DNA of 64,000 bases from Clostridium thermobutyricum DSM 4928 (GTDB lineage Bacteria > Bacillota > Clostridia > Clostridiales > Clostridiaceae), in the NCBI RefSeq assembly GCF_002050515.1, contig NZ_LTAY01000081.1, positions 62,001 through 126,000 on the forward strand, written 5' to 3'. The notes under the pieces were generated by a model. The model had not been told where the DNA came from. It made no database searches and saw only the letters and a list, made by a program, of their open reading frames with translations. Of this stretch, positions 36,764-45,036 are shown one piece after another. The position numbers and the translations under genes are program-made. The stretch's first letter is position 1, and every line of letters begins with the position of its first letter.

Positions 36764-37963
36764 TTATAATCGTATCTTTTTTATAAAAATAACATATAAG
36801 AAAGTTACAATCCCTGAAACTGCTAATAATCCTGGAAATAAAAAAGCTTTATTTATATCATATAAAAATGCAGAAATTAATGGTCCTAAAGCAAAACCTA
36901 ATGATTCTAAAGCTCCTACAAATCCAAATACAAAACCTTTTATTTTATATTCACTACCAAACTCTGAAAGAGAACTTTGAAAAACTGCATTAAGAAATGT
37001 TGCTCCTATAAAATAAACAATCACAAATATCGTAAAAATAGGAATATCTCTAGTTATTACTAATACAATCAATGATAAATTCATTATTATAAATGATAAT
37101 AATATCTGCTTTTTATTTCCTATCTTATCACTTACCCATCCTGCAATTGGTGCTCCGAGTCCAAAAACAATAAGATATATAGATATAATAGATGAAGTAT
37201 ATGCTGTTGATGCTCCTAATACATCTTTCCCATAAAAATGAAATAAAGTTATAATACATCCATAAATATAATCTCCTAAAAAAGCAATTCCAGATATAAC
37301 AATAATTTTATATGTTAATCTTTTTCTTTTTATTTCTCTAAATATATCTATAAGAGTATCCTCTTCACCTCTTACCATTCTTCTAGGCTTATCTCTTTTT
37401 ATTTTAAACATAACATATACTAAAGTTATAAATATGCCAATTGAAGATAAATAAAATACTAAATTATAATTATTTAATTTAGAAACAATAAAACCTGCAA
37501 TTGCTGCTCCTACTCCCCCTCCAAAAGTAAAAACTGCTGAAGCAAATCCTGTACACTGTCCTCTTCTTCTTTCATCAACAGACCTTGCTAATATAGAAAA
37601 GGTCGCAGGTGCCACCATTCCAAAAATTCCACCTTGTATTACATATAAACTTCCTGCTAAAAATCCATTATTTATAAAAGTATAGCCAAGAGGAATAAAC
37701 ATAATTATTGCAATGGCAATGTTTAAAGCTAAGGTATCTCCTATACTTTCAGAAAGTATTCCAAAAGGAATTTGTGTAAGCATTTCACTTATTCCATAAA
37801 GAGAAACTATAGTTCCTATAACTACAGTTGATATTCCAAGAGAATCAAAAAACAATGGCATAACTGGTACCATTAAGCTATAGCTAATTCCAAAAAGTAA
37901 TCTATAAGTACAAAAATTCTTTAGCTCATCTTTTTTTAACATAATATTTTTTCTAGTTCCCAT
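36764..37963 (-). CDS. MFS transporter (tandem paralogue)
   Basis: The 399-residue transporter has 12 helices and MFS motifs LSESIGDTLAL and GWVSDKIGNKKQ. It is closely related along its length to the neighbour at 35467-36702, so the two arose by tandem duplication. The start ATG 37963 lies after GGAGGGG; the longer frame to 37975 starts inside that ribosome site. The substrate is not evident. The two genes are 61 bp apart and may be cotranscribed. Confidence 0.87.
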   Translation of the reverse strand: MGTRKNIMLKKDELKNFCTYRLLFGISYSLMVPVMPLFFDSLGISTVVIGTIVSLYGISEMLTQIPFGILSESIGDTLALNIAIAIIMFIPLGYTFINNGFLAGSLYVIQGGIFGMVAPATFSILARSVDERRRGQCTGFASAVFTFGGGVGAAIAGFIVSKLNNYNLVFYLSSIGIFITLVYVMFKIKRDKPRRMVRGEEDTLIDIFREIKRKRLTYKIIVISGIAFLGDYIYGCIITLFHFYGKDVLGASTAYTSSIISIYLIVFGLGAPIAGWVSDKIGNKKQILLSFIIMNLSLIVLVITRDIPIFTIFVIVYFIGATFLNAVFQSSLSEFGSEYKIKGFVFGFVGALESLGFALGPLISAFLYDINKAFLFPGLLAVSGIVTFLYVIFIKKIRL

Positions 37964-38290
37964 ACACCCCTCCATACAATAAAGTCCTATAAATTAATTG
38001 TATTCTTATGGTCTCTAGAATATTAATACATATTTGTATTTATGTTCTCTTTAGTTTTTATCTTCTATATATTTATTTAGTTATTATACATATTAAAATT
38101 AACTATTTTACTTAAAATAAATAAAGGAATATAATTAATTTGCAAAAAATAATTCAATCATAATTTAAAAACTCCAAAGATAAAATATTTAATTATCAAA
38201 ATATTTTTTATTCATAATTACTCAAAAATAAATACGAAATTACAATTAACAAAGGATGTTATATCTTTGTAGTTTTTAATACATAGCCTA
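37964..38290. other. AT-rich intergenic stretch
   Basis: The region between the tandem MFS genes and the VWA gene terminator is very AT-rich. I see no ORF of note and no structured RNA. It must hold the promoter of the MFS pair, but no clear consensus boxes stood out. Confidence 0.5.
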
Positions 38291-38326
38291 AACACATAAC
38301 CCCATCTTAAGCTTTAAGATGGGGTT
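38291..38326 (-). terminator. Terminator after the VWA gene
   Basis: The 13-bp stem AACCCCATCTTAA / TTAAGATGGGGTT (38298-38326) has a 3-nt loop and lies right after the VWA stop codon. The T tail on the minus strand is interrupted (TTATGTGTTT). Confidence 0.75.
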
Positions 38327-38332
38327 AATTAT

Positions 38333-40513
38333 TTAATCGCATTTAGTTAAAATATTATATCTGTCTTGTCTCATATTTATATTGTTTATCTTTCTTTTTG
38401 AAATAATTACTTTATTATCTACAACAGCATTTGCTCCAATTTCTCTATCTGCTTCTGTTTTACTTTTTTCTTCTTCATTTTCCCAAACAAAAGCTGACTT
38501 AGAAATTAATCCGCAGGACAATCTAACTAAATTAACTTTATAATTAAGCTTTTCTTTTTCTTTTTTTACTTTATACAATTCTTTTTTTAACTCTTCAATC
38601 TTTTCTTCGTCTTTTAAGCTTTTAAAGTTACTATAAAAATCTAAAGCATCATCACATTCTTTTTTCTTTGGAAATTTTTCTATTTTCCATTCTAAAACTT
38701 TCGCTTCATAAACTTCAAACTTTTCATCTGCAAATTCTGTTCCTAAAGGTTTATAAAGTCCTGTTTCATCTATTCTATAATTTTCTCTAATTTGTTCAGT
38801 TAAAGTAAGCTCTTCTTCTTTATCTTTAGTTAAGTTTTCAAGTATTTTATTTATTGCCCAAACTTTGCATTTTAATTGCTCAATCTTATAAAGATACTCA
38901 CTAATTGTTTTCATATCTAAAGATTTAAATATTCTTTTATTTGTAGTTTTTAATTTTCTTAAATCTAAAGTTATTATCTCTTCTCTACCATATTTATTAA
39001 TTCCACTTACTATCTTTTCTTTCATAAACTTTTCTTTAAGCTCATCAGATAATACACAAGGAATAAATTCAGTATTTATATTTCCATTTAAAATTAAATT
39101 AAAATGCCTAAAAACATGACCATCTATCTTTAAATTAGTTTCTTTATCTAAGATTTGTCCATCTACTTTAACTCGAACTCCTACATTAAGTTTCTTTCGT
39201 CCTATTAAAACATCAACTACTTTTCCATATCCAACTTTAGGTTTTATAAACTCATATTTGTCCTCAACTAACTTTGTCTTTCTCCCAATTCTTTTATATC
39301 TATAACTATAATCCCAAAGAAGTCTTGATTCATCATCAAGCATAATATCCTCTAGAATTTCTAAAAGACATATTCTTTCTTCTCTTAAAGTATTTACTTT
39401 TATATCTTTTTTCCCTTTTTTAAATCTTTCTTCTCTATTATTAAGATAAAATTTTAAGTTTGATATAGCTCTTCCCTTTTCTAAAAAAGAATAACAGTTA
39501 TCTAAACTTTCATAAGCCTCTACATCACCTGTTTGAGCTATTGCTATTTGGGCACTTTCTATATCTTCATTTATTATATGATTTATTGCCAATGAATAAA
39601 GAAAATCTTCTTTTACACTTGGAAGCTTTTCTCTCATCTTTTTATTATTTAAAATATTATTTCCTATATCTATCTCTTCATCAAAAGTACAAATTATAGT
39701 TTCTTCTCCATCTACAATAGTTCTTATTTTTCCTTCTTTTCCTTTACTATAAGTATCTAAAATAAAATATTCTTTATTTTTTATATCTAAGTCAAAAATA
39801 TTTCTTCTATTTATTTCACTCGTTAACTCTAAAATGCTTTTATAATAATCCTTTATCTTTTCTATATGATTAAAGCTTCCTGTCCCAACTTCTTCAACTA
39901 TTTTCTTTAAAAATTTTCTGTCATAATACTTTCCAAAACCTAATCCATTAAAAAATATTCCTTTTTCACTGCATATCCTTGCTAAGTTTAATATTTTTTC
40001 TTTTTCTTCTTCCATTTCCCACTTATCAGTAACTAAAAATCCATCTGTAAAAAGAGCAATGTGATGTTTATTACAAATATTACTAAGATTCTTAACTATG
40101 TCTATAGCCATTTCTAAAGGTTCTGAAATAACAGTAACTCCTCTTGCATATAATTCTTTATCAATTATTCCATAAACATCTGCCATTTTATATGAAATAT
40201 CATCACATTTTACTCCATTTAAAATTCTAATTGCTTCATCATGGCCTGAATAGATAATTGCAGAAACATAATTATTTTTTTCTTCTTTTAACGCTTCTAA
40301 AGTCTTTTTTACACTTTCTTTAAGCCCTTCTATTTCATTTACCATACTAAAAGAAACATCTAAAAGTAGAATATGATGATTTATATTTTTTCCTTTTTCT
40401 TTTACTGTTTTTATAGAATAAAAATTACATTTTTTTATTTCTTCTTCAGAAACTTGTATTTCTTCTCCGCCTAAATAATAAACCTTAAAATTACTCTTAT
40501 CCAATAATCTCAC
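38333..40513 (-). CDS. Standalone von Willebrand factor A (VWA) domain protein of unknown function
   Basis: The 726-residue protein has no signal peptide. A VWA domain (about 45-235) carries the metal-ion site DVSFS (52-56) and a further conserved Asp in ALFTDGF. The C-terminal 450 residues are not recognised; they hold a beta-rich stretch (about 400-530) and a Lys/Glu-rich coiled coil (about 640-680). Partners that often accompany cytoplasmic VWA proteins (MoxR ATPases, Ter proteins, kinases) are absent here. It is transcribed divergently from an MFS gene. Confidence 0.8.
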   Translation of the reverse strand: MRLLDKSNFKVYYLGGEEIQVSEEEIKKCNFYSIKTVKEKGKNINHHILLLDVSFSMVNEIEGLKESVKKTLEALKEEKNNYVSAIIYSGHDEAIRILNGVKCDDISYKMADVYGIIDKELYARGVTVISEPLEMAIDIVKNLSNICNKHHIALFTDGFLVTDKWEMEEEKEKILNLARICSEKGIFFNGLGFGKYYDRKFLKKIVEEVGTGSFNHIEKIKDYYKSILELTSEINRRNIFDLDIKNKEYFILDTYSKGKEGKIRTIVDGEETIICTFDEEIDIGNNILNNKKMREKLPSVKEDFLYSLAINHIINEDIESAQIAIAQTGDVEAYESLDNCYSFLEKGRAISNLKFYLNNREERFKKGKKDIKVNTLREERICLLEILEDIMLDDESRLLWDYSYRYKRIGRKTKLVEDKYEFIKPKVGYGKVVDVLIGRKKLNVGVRVKVDGQILDKETNLKIDGHVFRHFNLILNGNINTEFIPCVLSDELKEKFMKEKIVSGINKYGREEIITLDLRKLKTTNKRIFKSLDMKTISEYLYKIEQLKCKVWAINKILENLTKDKEEELTLTEQIRENYRIDETGLYKPLGTEFADEKFEVYEAKVLEWKIEKFPKKKECDDALDFYSNFKSLKDEEKIEELKKELYKVKKEKEKLNYKVNLVRLSCGLISKSAFVWENEEEKSKTEADREIGANAVVDNKVIISKRKINNINMRQDRYNILTKCD

Positions 40514-40692
40514 CTACTTAAATTAATCATTTAATACTATAAGGATTTTATGAATTTCTATTATTTATAATTTGTCCTAATAATTCTCAAATTATTAATT
40601 TTATTTCTATTATTTATGTCATAATTATTGCTATAATATTTAGAATATGGAACTAAATAAAATTTTATTTATAATTTTGAAAGGAGAAATAT

Positions 40693-41949
40693 ATGAAAAC
40701 ACAACTCAATAAGCAACAGCTAACATTTATAATTATATTAGCTGTTGCTTTAGGAATTAGAAGTCTTGGAATGAGCATTGTTGCACCTTTTATTTCAAAC
40801 TTTACTCTAAGTCTTAAATTTGGAACTATAGCTTTAAGTGGTATTGCTTTAGGAGGTTTTAGTTTTACTCAGGCTTTTTTTCAAATTCCTTTTGGAAACT
40901 GGTGTGATAAATTTGGTAATAAAAAAATGATATTAATAGGCTTGCTTCTATTAATTTTAGGACTTGCTCTTTCTACAGTATCAACTAATGCCTATATTTT
41001 TATAATCTCTAGATTTTTACAAGGAACTGGTGCTATAACTTCTGGAGTTTTCTCTTGGATTTCAAGTGAAGTTGGAGAAGAAAAACGTGCAGATGCTATA
41101 GGTCTTACTTCTATAATAGTATCAGCTTTTTCCGCTATAGCTTTAGCAGGAGGTCCTCTTCTTATACTCATTTGGAATGTACAAGAACTTTATGGAATTG
41201 CAACCTTTTTAGTTATTTGTGTATTTTTAATAATTCTTTTCGCACTTAAAGATAATAGCAGTAATTCTATAAAAGAAATTTCTAAAGAAGTTATAGAAAA
41301 AAAATCTAAAGAAACTTCAAAATACATATGGTCATTTTTGAAAGATATTAAATTTTTAGGATTTTGCTTTGTAGGATTCTTTTCAATATTTATGTTTATG
41401 GCAGACTTCGTATTAGTTCCAGAATATGCAGACAAATTAGTTGGTGAAGTTAATCTTTGGATGGTTTTTACTCCATCTATGCTAATTGGTCTTGTAGCTA
41501 TGAAAATTTCTGTTATATTTATAAAAAAATCTTATACAAAAGAACTTGCAGTATTTTCAGGTATTTTATTTGTAGTAGGAAATGCTATGCTAATTTGCTC
41601 TAAAAATTCATTAGTTTTACTTATAATATCAAGTGTATTTACTTTTACAGGTTACTTTATTCTTGTTAACTTAGTACCTACAATTACAAATCAAATTGCA
41701 AAACCAGAATTTAGAGGTTCATTAAATGGTGTTGTAAACGCGTTTATGTATATTGGGGGATTTGTTGGAAGTGCTTTAATAGGTTTACTATGGGGAATAA
41801 ATGAAAATTTTGCTATTTATACAGTTATATTTTTATCTATAGTTGTAACAATAATAGGCTTCTTATCAGTACCTAAAATAGGTTTTCATGATGAGGAAGT
41901 AACTAACTTTAATGTAAAAAGAAATACTAGAATTATTTCTGAACAATAA
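40693..41949 (+). CDS. MFS transporter
   Basis: The 418-residue transporter has 12 helices, with GNWCDKFGNKKMILIG (loop 2-3 motif) and RFLQGTGAITSGVFSWISSEV (motif in helix 5 region). It resembles sugar/drug:H+ antiporters such as the YajR/AraJ type. The ATG has GGAG upstream. It stands alone with a good terminator. Confidence 0.87.
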   Translation: MKTQLNKQQLTFIIILAVALGIRSLGMSIVAPFISNFTLSLKFGTIALSGIALGGFSFTQAFFQIPFGNWCDKFGNKKMILIGLLLLILGLALSTVSTNAYIFIISRFLQGTGAITSGVFSWISSEVGEEKRADAIGLTSIIVSAFSAIALAGGPLLILIWNVQELYGIATFLVICVFLIILFALKDNSSNSIKEISKEVIEKKSKETSKYIWSFLKDIKFLGFCFVGFFSIFMFMADFVLVPEYADKLVGEVNLWMVFTPSMLIGLVAMKISVIFIKKSYTKELAVFSGILFVVGNAMLICSKNSLVLLIISSVFTFTGYFILVNLVPTITNQIAKPEFRGSLNGVVNAFMYIGGFVGSALIGLLWGINENFAIYTVIFLSIVVTIIGFLSVPKIGFHDEEVTNFNVKRNTRIISEQ

Positions 41950-41964
41950 TTTATTAAAAAATAA

Positions 41965-42018
41965 GCCTTAAAATATATCTTAAAAAATTTTTAGATATAC
42001 TTTAAGGCTATATTTTTT
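41965..42018 (+). terminator. Terminator after the MFS gene
   Basis: A long stem pairs GCCTTAAA with TTTAAGGC and TATATCT with AGATATA (41965-42008). It is followed by TATATTTTTT. Confidence 0.88.
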
Positions 42019-42133
42019 AAAGGACTTTATAATTTTTTCTAGAAATAAACATATATTACAAATTATAATTTTACTATATTAAAACAAATAAATTTAAAGT
42101 TTATAAATTCTTATAGAAAAGGAGATTATTTTT

Positions 42134-42850
42134 ATGTACAATAATTATATTTTTGACTTATATGGAACATTAGTAGATATAAATACTGATGAAGATAGTC
42201 CTATGCTTTGGGATAAATTATCAATGTTCTATTCATTTAAAGGAGCAAAATATTCAAAAGAAGAATTAAAAAAGTCTTATAAAAACAAAGTAAAAAAAGA
42301 ACTTTCTCTAATAAAAAATACAAATTTTCCTGACTTTCCATTAGATAAAGTTTTTCTTTCTTTATATGAAGAAAAAGGAGTAAAAGTTTCTAAGGATATA
42401 GTTTTAGATACTGCTCATATGTTTAGAATTTTATCAATAAAATATTTAAGGCTTTATGATGGAGTTATAGAATTTTTAGAAGAATTAAAAAGAAAAAATA
42501 AAAAAATATATCTTTTATCTAATGCTCAATCACTCTTTACAGCTTACGAAATGAAAGTTTTAGATATAGAAAAATATTTTGATGGAATAATTTTTTCGGC
42601 AGACCTTGGAATCTGTAAACCTGATGGACAATTTTATAATGCAATACTTCACAAATTTAATTTAGATAAAAAAAATTCTATTATGATTGGAAACGATTTT
42701 CTTTGTGATATTGAAGGAGCTTTTAATTGTGGACTAGACTCCCTTTATATTCATTCAAACCTTTCTCCAGATGTTAATAGCGAACTTAAAAGCACTTATT
42801 CTATACTAGATGGAGATTTTAGAAAAGTTTCTTCTATGATTTTAAAATAA
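42134..42850 (+). CDS. HAD family hydrolase (DxYGT-type motif I)
   Basis: The 238-residue HAD protein has motif I FDLYGTL (nucleophile Asp8), motif II LLSNAQ, motif III Lys in ICKPDGQFY and motif IV GNDFLCDI. Position Asp+2 is Tyr10, as in L-2-haloacid dehalogenases, rather than the Asp found in most phosphatases, so the reaction is uncertain. It is followed 14 bp later by a radical SAM gene, and the two are probably one operon. Confidence 0.88.
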   Translation: MYNNYIFDLYGTLVDINTDEDSPMLWDKLSMFYSFKGAKYSKEELKKSYKNKVKKELSLIKNTNFPDFPLDKVFLSLYEEKGVKVSKDIVLDTAHMFRILSIKYLRLYDGVIEFLEELKRKNKKIYLLSNAQSLFTAYEMKVLDIEKYFDGIIFSADLGICKPDGQFYNAILHKFNLDKKNSIMIGNDFLCDIEGAFNCGLDSLYIHSNLSPDVNSELKSTYSILDGDFRKVSSMILK

Positions 42851-42864
42851 AAGAGGTATAATTT

Positions 42865-43878
42865 ATGGGAGTTTATTTTAATAAAATAACCAGTCTTTTA
42901 GATATGGCTGGATGTCCTAATAGATGCAAACATTGTTGGATTGGACATTCTCCAAATGGAAATTTATCTATAAAAGATTTAAAATATATGGCAGATTCTT
43001 TTAGTCCTTATACAGATAATCTTGAAATTTATAGCTGGTTCAGAGAACCTGATTTTAAAGATAACTATAAAGAACTTTGGGATTTAGAAAATAAATTAAG
43101 CAAAAATACTAAACCTAAAAGATTTGAATTATTAAGCTTTTGGAGAATAAATCGAGATTTAGATTATGTTAAATGGGCATATGATATTGGAGTTAAGAAA
43201 TGTCAACTAACATTCTTTGGTCTTGAAGAAAAAACTGATTATTACATTGGAAGAAAAGGAGCTTTTAAAGAATTAATTACGGCAACTGAAATTCTATTAG
43301 AAAATAATATTGCTCCTAGATGGCAAATTTTCGTAAATAAAGATAACTTAGATGAAATTTTAGAAGTTATAAAATTAAGTGAAAAAATGAAACTTAAAGA
43401 AAGATGTCTTAAAATAAATAATTCATTTGAACTTTTTATACACCAAGGAAGCTGTGATGGTGAAAATGAAAAACTTTATGATATAAGAATTACTTCTGAT
43501 GATTTATATAAAATACCTAAAGAGTTTCACTCTTTATTAGGAATAGAAGAAAAAATTTTATTTAGTGAACTTTTAAAGGATACATCAACAATTGATTTAA
43601 GAGAAGAAGAACCAGTATTTTATGTAACAAAAGATTTTGATGTATATCCTAATATTACTTCAATTAACCCTTGGTGGTATTTAGGTAATTTAAAAATAGA
43701 TGGAGTAAAAAAAGTTTTATCTAATTATAAAAACAATAATTCATTAGCTCAAAAAATTAGCTTTGAAGTTCCACTATGTAAATTAGCTGAAAAATGTGGA
43801 AATCCTAATAGCACAAGATTATTTAGTAAAGATGATTATCTTATTTATTTATTAAATCAATATTGTAAAAATTTATAA
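42865..43878 (+). CDS. Radical SAM protein of unknown function
   Basis: The 337-residue protein has the radical SAM [4Fe-4S] motif CPNRCKHCW (Cys17, Cys21, Cys24) very near the N-terminus. A barrel-like middle and a C-terminal region with more cysteines (PLCKLAEKCG and a final Cys) follow. The latter resembles a reduced SPASM-like or auxiliary site but is not clearly one. The substrate is unknown. It is paired with the preceding HAD hydrolase. The ATG has AGAGG upstream. Confidence 0.8.
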   Translation: MGVYFNKITSLLDMAGCPNRCKHCWIGHSPNGNLSIKDLKYMADSFSPYTDNLEIYSWFREPDFKDNYKELWDLENKLSKNTKPKRFELLSFWRINRDLDYVKWAYDIGVKKCQLTFFGLEEKTDYYIGRKGAFKELITATEILLENNIAPRWQIFVNKDNLDEILEVIKLSEKMKLKERCLKINNSFELFIHQGSCDGENEKLYDIRITSDDLYKIPKEFHSLLGIEEKILFSELLKDTSTIDLREEEPVFYVTKDFDVYPNITSINPWWYLGNLKIDGVKKVLSNYKNNNSLAQKISFEVPLCKLAEKCGNPNSTRLFSKDDYLIYLLNQYCKNL

Positions 43879-44028
43879 TTTAATTCTATAATTATAAATC
43901 TTAGTAATAAAAATAGATTATTATCTTAATTTATACTCTTACAACATATAATTCTCCATTTAATGGTAAAAAAATGTTTTTTGTGTATATACTATATATA
44001 TATATCACTGTAATGGAGGTGTTTTTAT

Positions 44029-44244
44029 ATGAAAAAAACAAACATCTATACAATATTCGGAGTATTATTTAATGTTATTTTTTTATTCGGAAATTGTACT
44101 AATTTACTTCCAGAGTTTATGAAAGGATTATGTGTTGGATTAGGCTTTACATTAATTTTCTTTGGAATATATTCTGAAAGCCATAGTGTATCCCAATTAA
44201 GAAATTATAAAAAAATACTGTTTAATAAAATACTACCGAAATAA
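44029..44244 (+). CDS. Small membrane protein of unknown function
   Basis: The 71-residue protein has two hydrophobic segments (about 6-24 and 30-48) and a basic C-terminal tail (RNYKKILFNKILPK). GGAGG lies upstream of the ATG at good spacing, and a strong terminator follows, so it is a real single-gene unit. No family recognised. Confidence 0.75.
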   Translation: MKKTNIYTIFGVLFNVIFLFGNCTNLLPEFMKGLCVGLGFTLIFFGIYSESHSVSQLRNYKKILFNKILPK

Positions 44245-44260
44245 CTTATATAATTATTTA

Positions 44261-44288
44261 AGAGAGGAAAATACCTCTCTTTTTATAT
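44261..44288 (+). terminator. Terminator after the small membrane protein gene
   Basis: The stem AGAGAGG / CCTCTCT (44261-44280) has a 6-nt loop and is followed by TTTTTAT. Confidence 0.88.
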
Positions 44289-44321
44289 CTTTTAATTATT
44301 ATCTAAACTAAAATTTATATG

Positions 44322-44360
44322 TAAGCATAATAAAAGTGGACAAATTAGAGTTGTCCACTT
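44322..44360 (-). terminator. Terminator after the AUA-start gene
   Basis: The perfect 10-bp stem AAGTGGACAA / TTGTCCACTT (44334-44360) has a T-rich tail on the minus strand. It lies 59 bp past the stop at 44420 and supports a gene there. Confidence 0.88.
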
Positions 44361-44419
44361 AACTGTTTAGTTAATATTATAATATTCATCTTATTTAATT
44401 AATATTATTTCACTTTGTT

Positions 44420-44866
44420 TTAGTTTTTATTAAAGCTATTTTCATATATATCAATAAATGAAGATATAAATCTAGCCTGTTCTATTTCTTCTTTTGAACC
44501 AGTAGTAACTTGCCATCCATAAGTTCCATATGACTTATAATTCAACTGATTTATTGGCAATAAATTAAATTCTTTTCTAATAATTCTTAGTCCATCTTTA
44601 TAATCAGTTTTTAATTTTTTAAATGCTTCTGTTGGATTTTTTAATACTGCATCTCCATATTTATTTGCCCCTATTTCAAATTCTTTTCCTCTGTCTAAAA
44701 AATAGTCTATATCAACACTTCCTTTTATATTATTTTGTCCAACAACATACTCCTTAGAATATTTTAAATCAGAAGTTTGATAATAAACTTTAAAATATAC
44801 TAATGCTCCAATTACTATTAGTATCGAAAAGAATAAAATAATAATTTTATGTTTATTTACTTTTAT
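44420..44866 (-). CDS. Membrane-anchored protein with apparent AUA start codon
   Basis: A 148-codon minus-strand frame is open from 44866 to a TAA at 44420-44422. It encodes a hydrophobic N-terminal helix (IIILFFSILIVIGALVYF) and then a soluble part with normal clostridial codon use (for example DIDYFLDRGKEFEIGANKYG and YGTYGWQVTTGSKEEIEQA). GGGGAG (44873-44878) lies 6 nt before an ATA codon, followed by AAA. No ATG, GTG or TTG lies in frame near the N-terminus; the upstream in-frame stop is only eight codons before the ATA. A terminator follows the stop. Either AUA is used as start, or a point mutation or base-call error turned ATG into ATA. The family is not recognised; a small membrane-anchored extracellular protein is likely. 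Confidence 0.7.
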   Translation of the reverse strand: MKVNKHKIIILFFSILIVIGALVYFKVYYQTSDLKYSKEYVVGQNNIKGSVDIDYFLDRGKEFEIGANKYGDAVLKNPTEAFKKLKTDYKDGLRIIRKEFNLLPINQLNYKSYGTYGWQVTTGSKEEIEQARFISSFIDIYENSFNKN

Positions 44867-44974
44867 GAAAATCTCCCCTTTACCCTTTTATATGAATATT
44901 ATAACCTTTCTTTACTATATATCCATATTATACCAATAAAAAGATTAAGCTCAATAACAATAATTATTTAATAC

Positions 44975-45006
44975 AAAAAGAAAGTATCATTACGATACCT
45001 TCTTTT
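44975..45006 (-). terminator. Terminator after the RclA-like gene
   Basis: The stem GAAAGTATC / GATACCTTC (44980-45002, one mismatch) is flanked by an A run and T-rich sequence, which gives T5 on the minus strand. It lies just past the stop at 45037. Confidence 0.85.
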
Positions 45007-45036
45007 AAGCCTTTATTATATTCTAATTGGATTAAA

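Noticed and set aside
37976-38050. Possible structured leader before the tandem MFS genes
   Set aside because: Only short AT-rich inverted repeats are present and no known riboswitch blocks could be matched.
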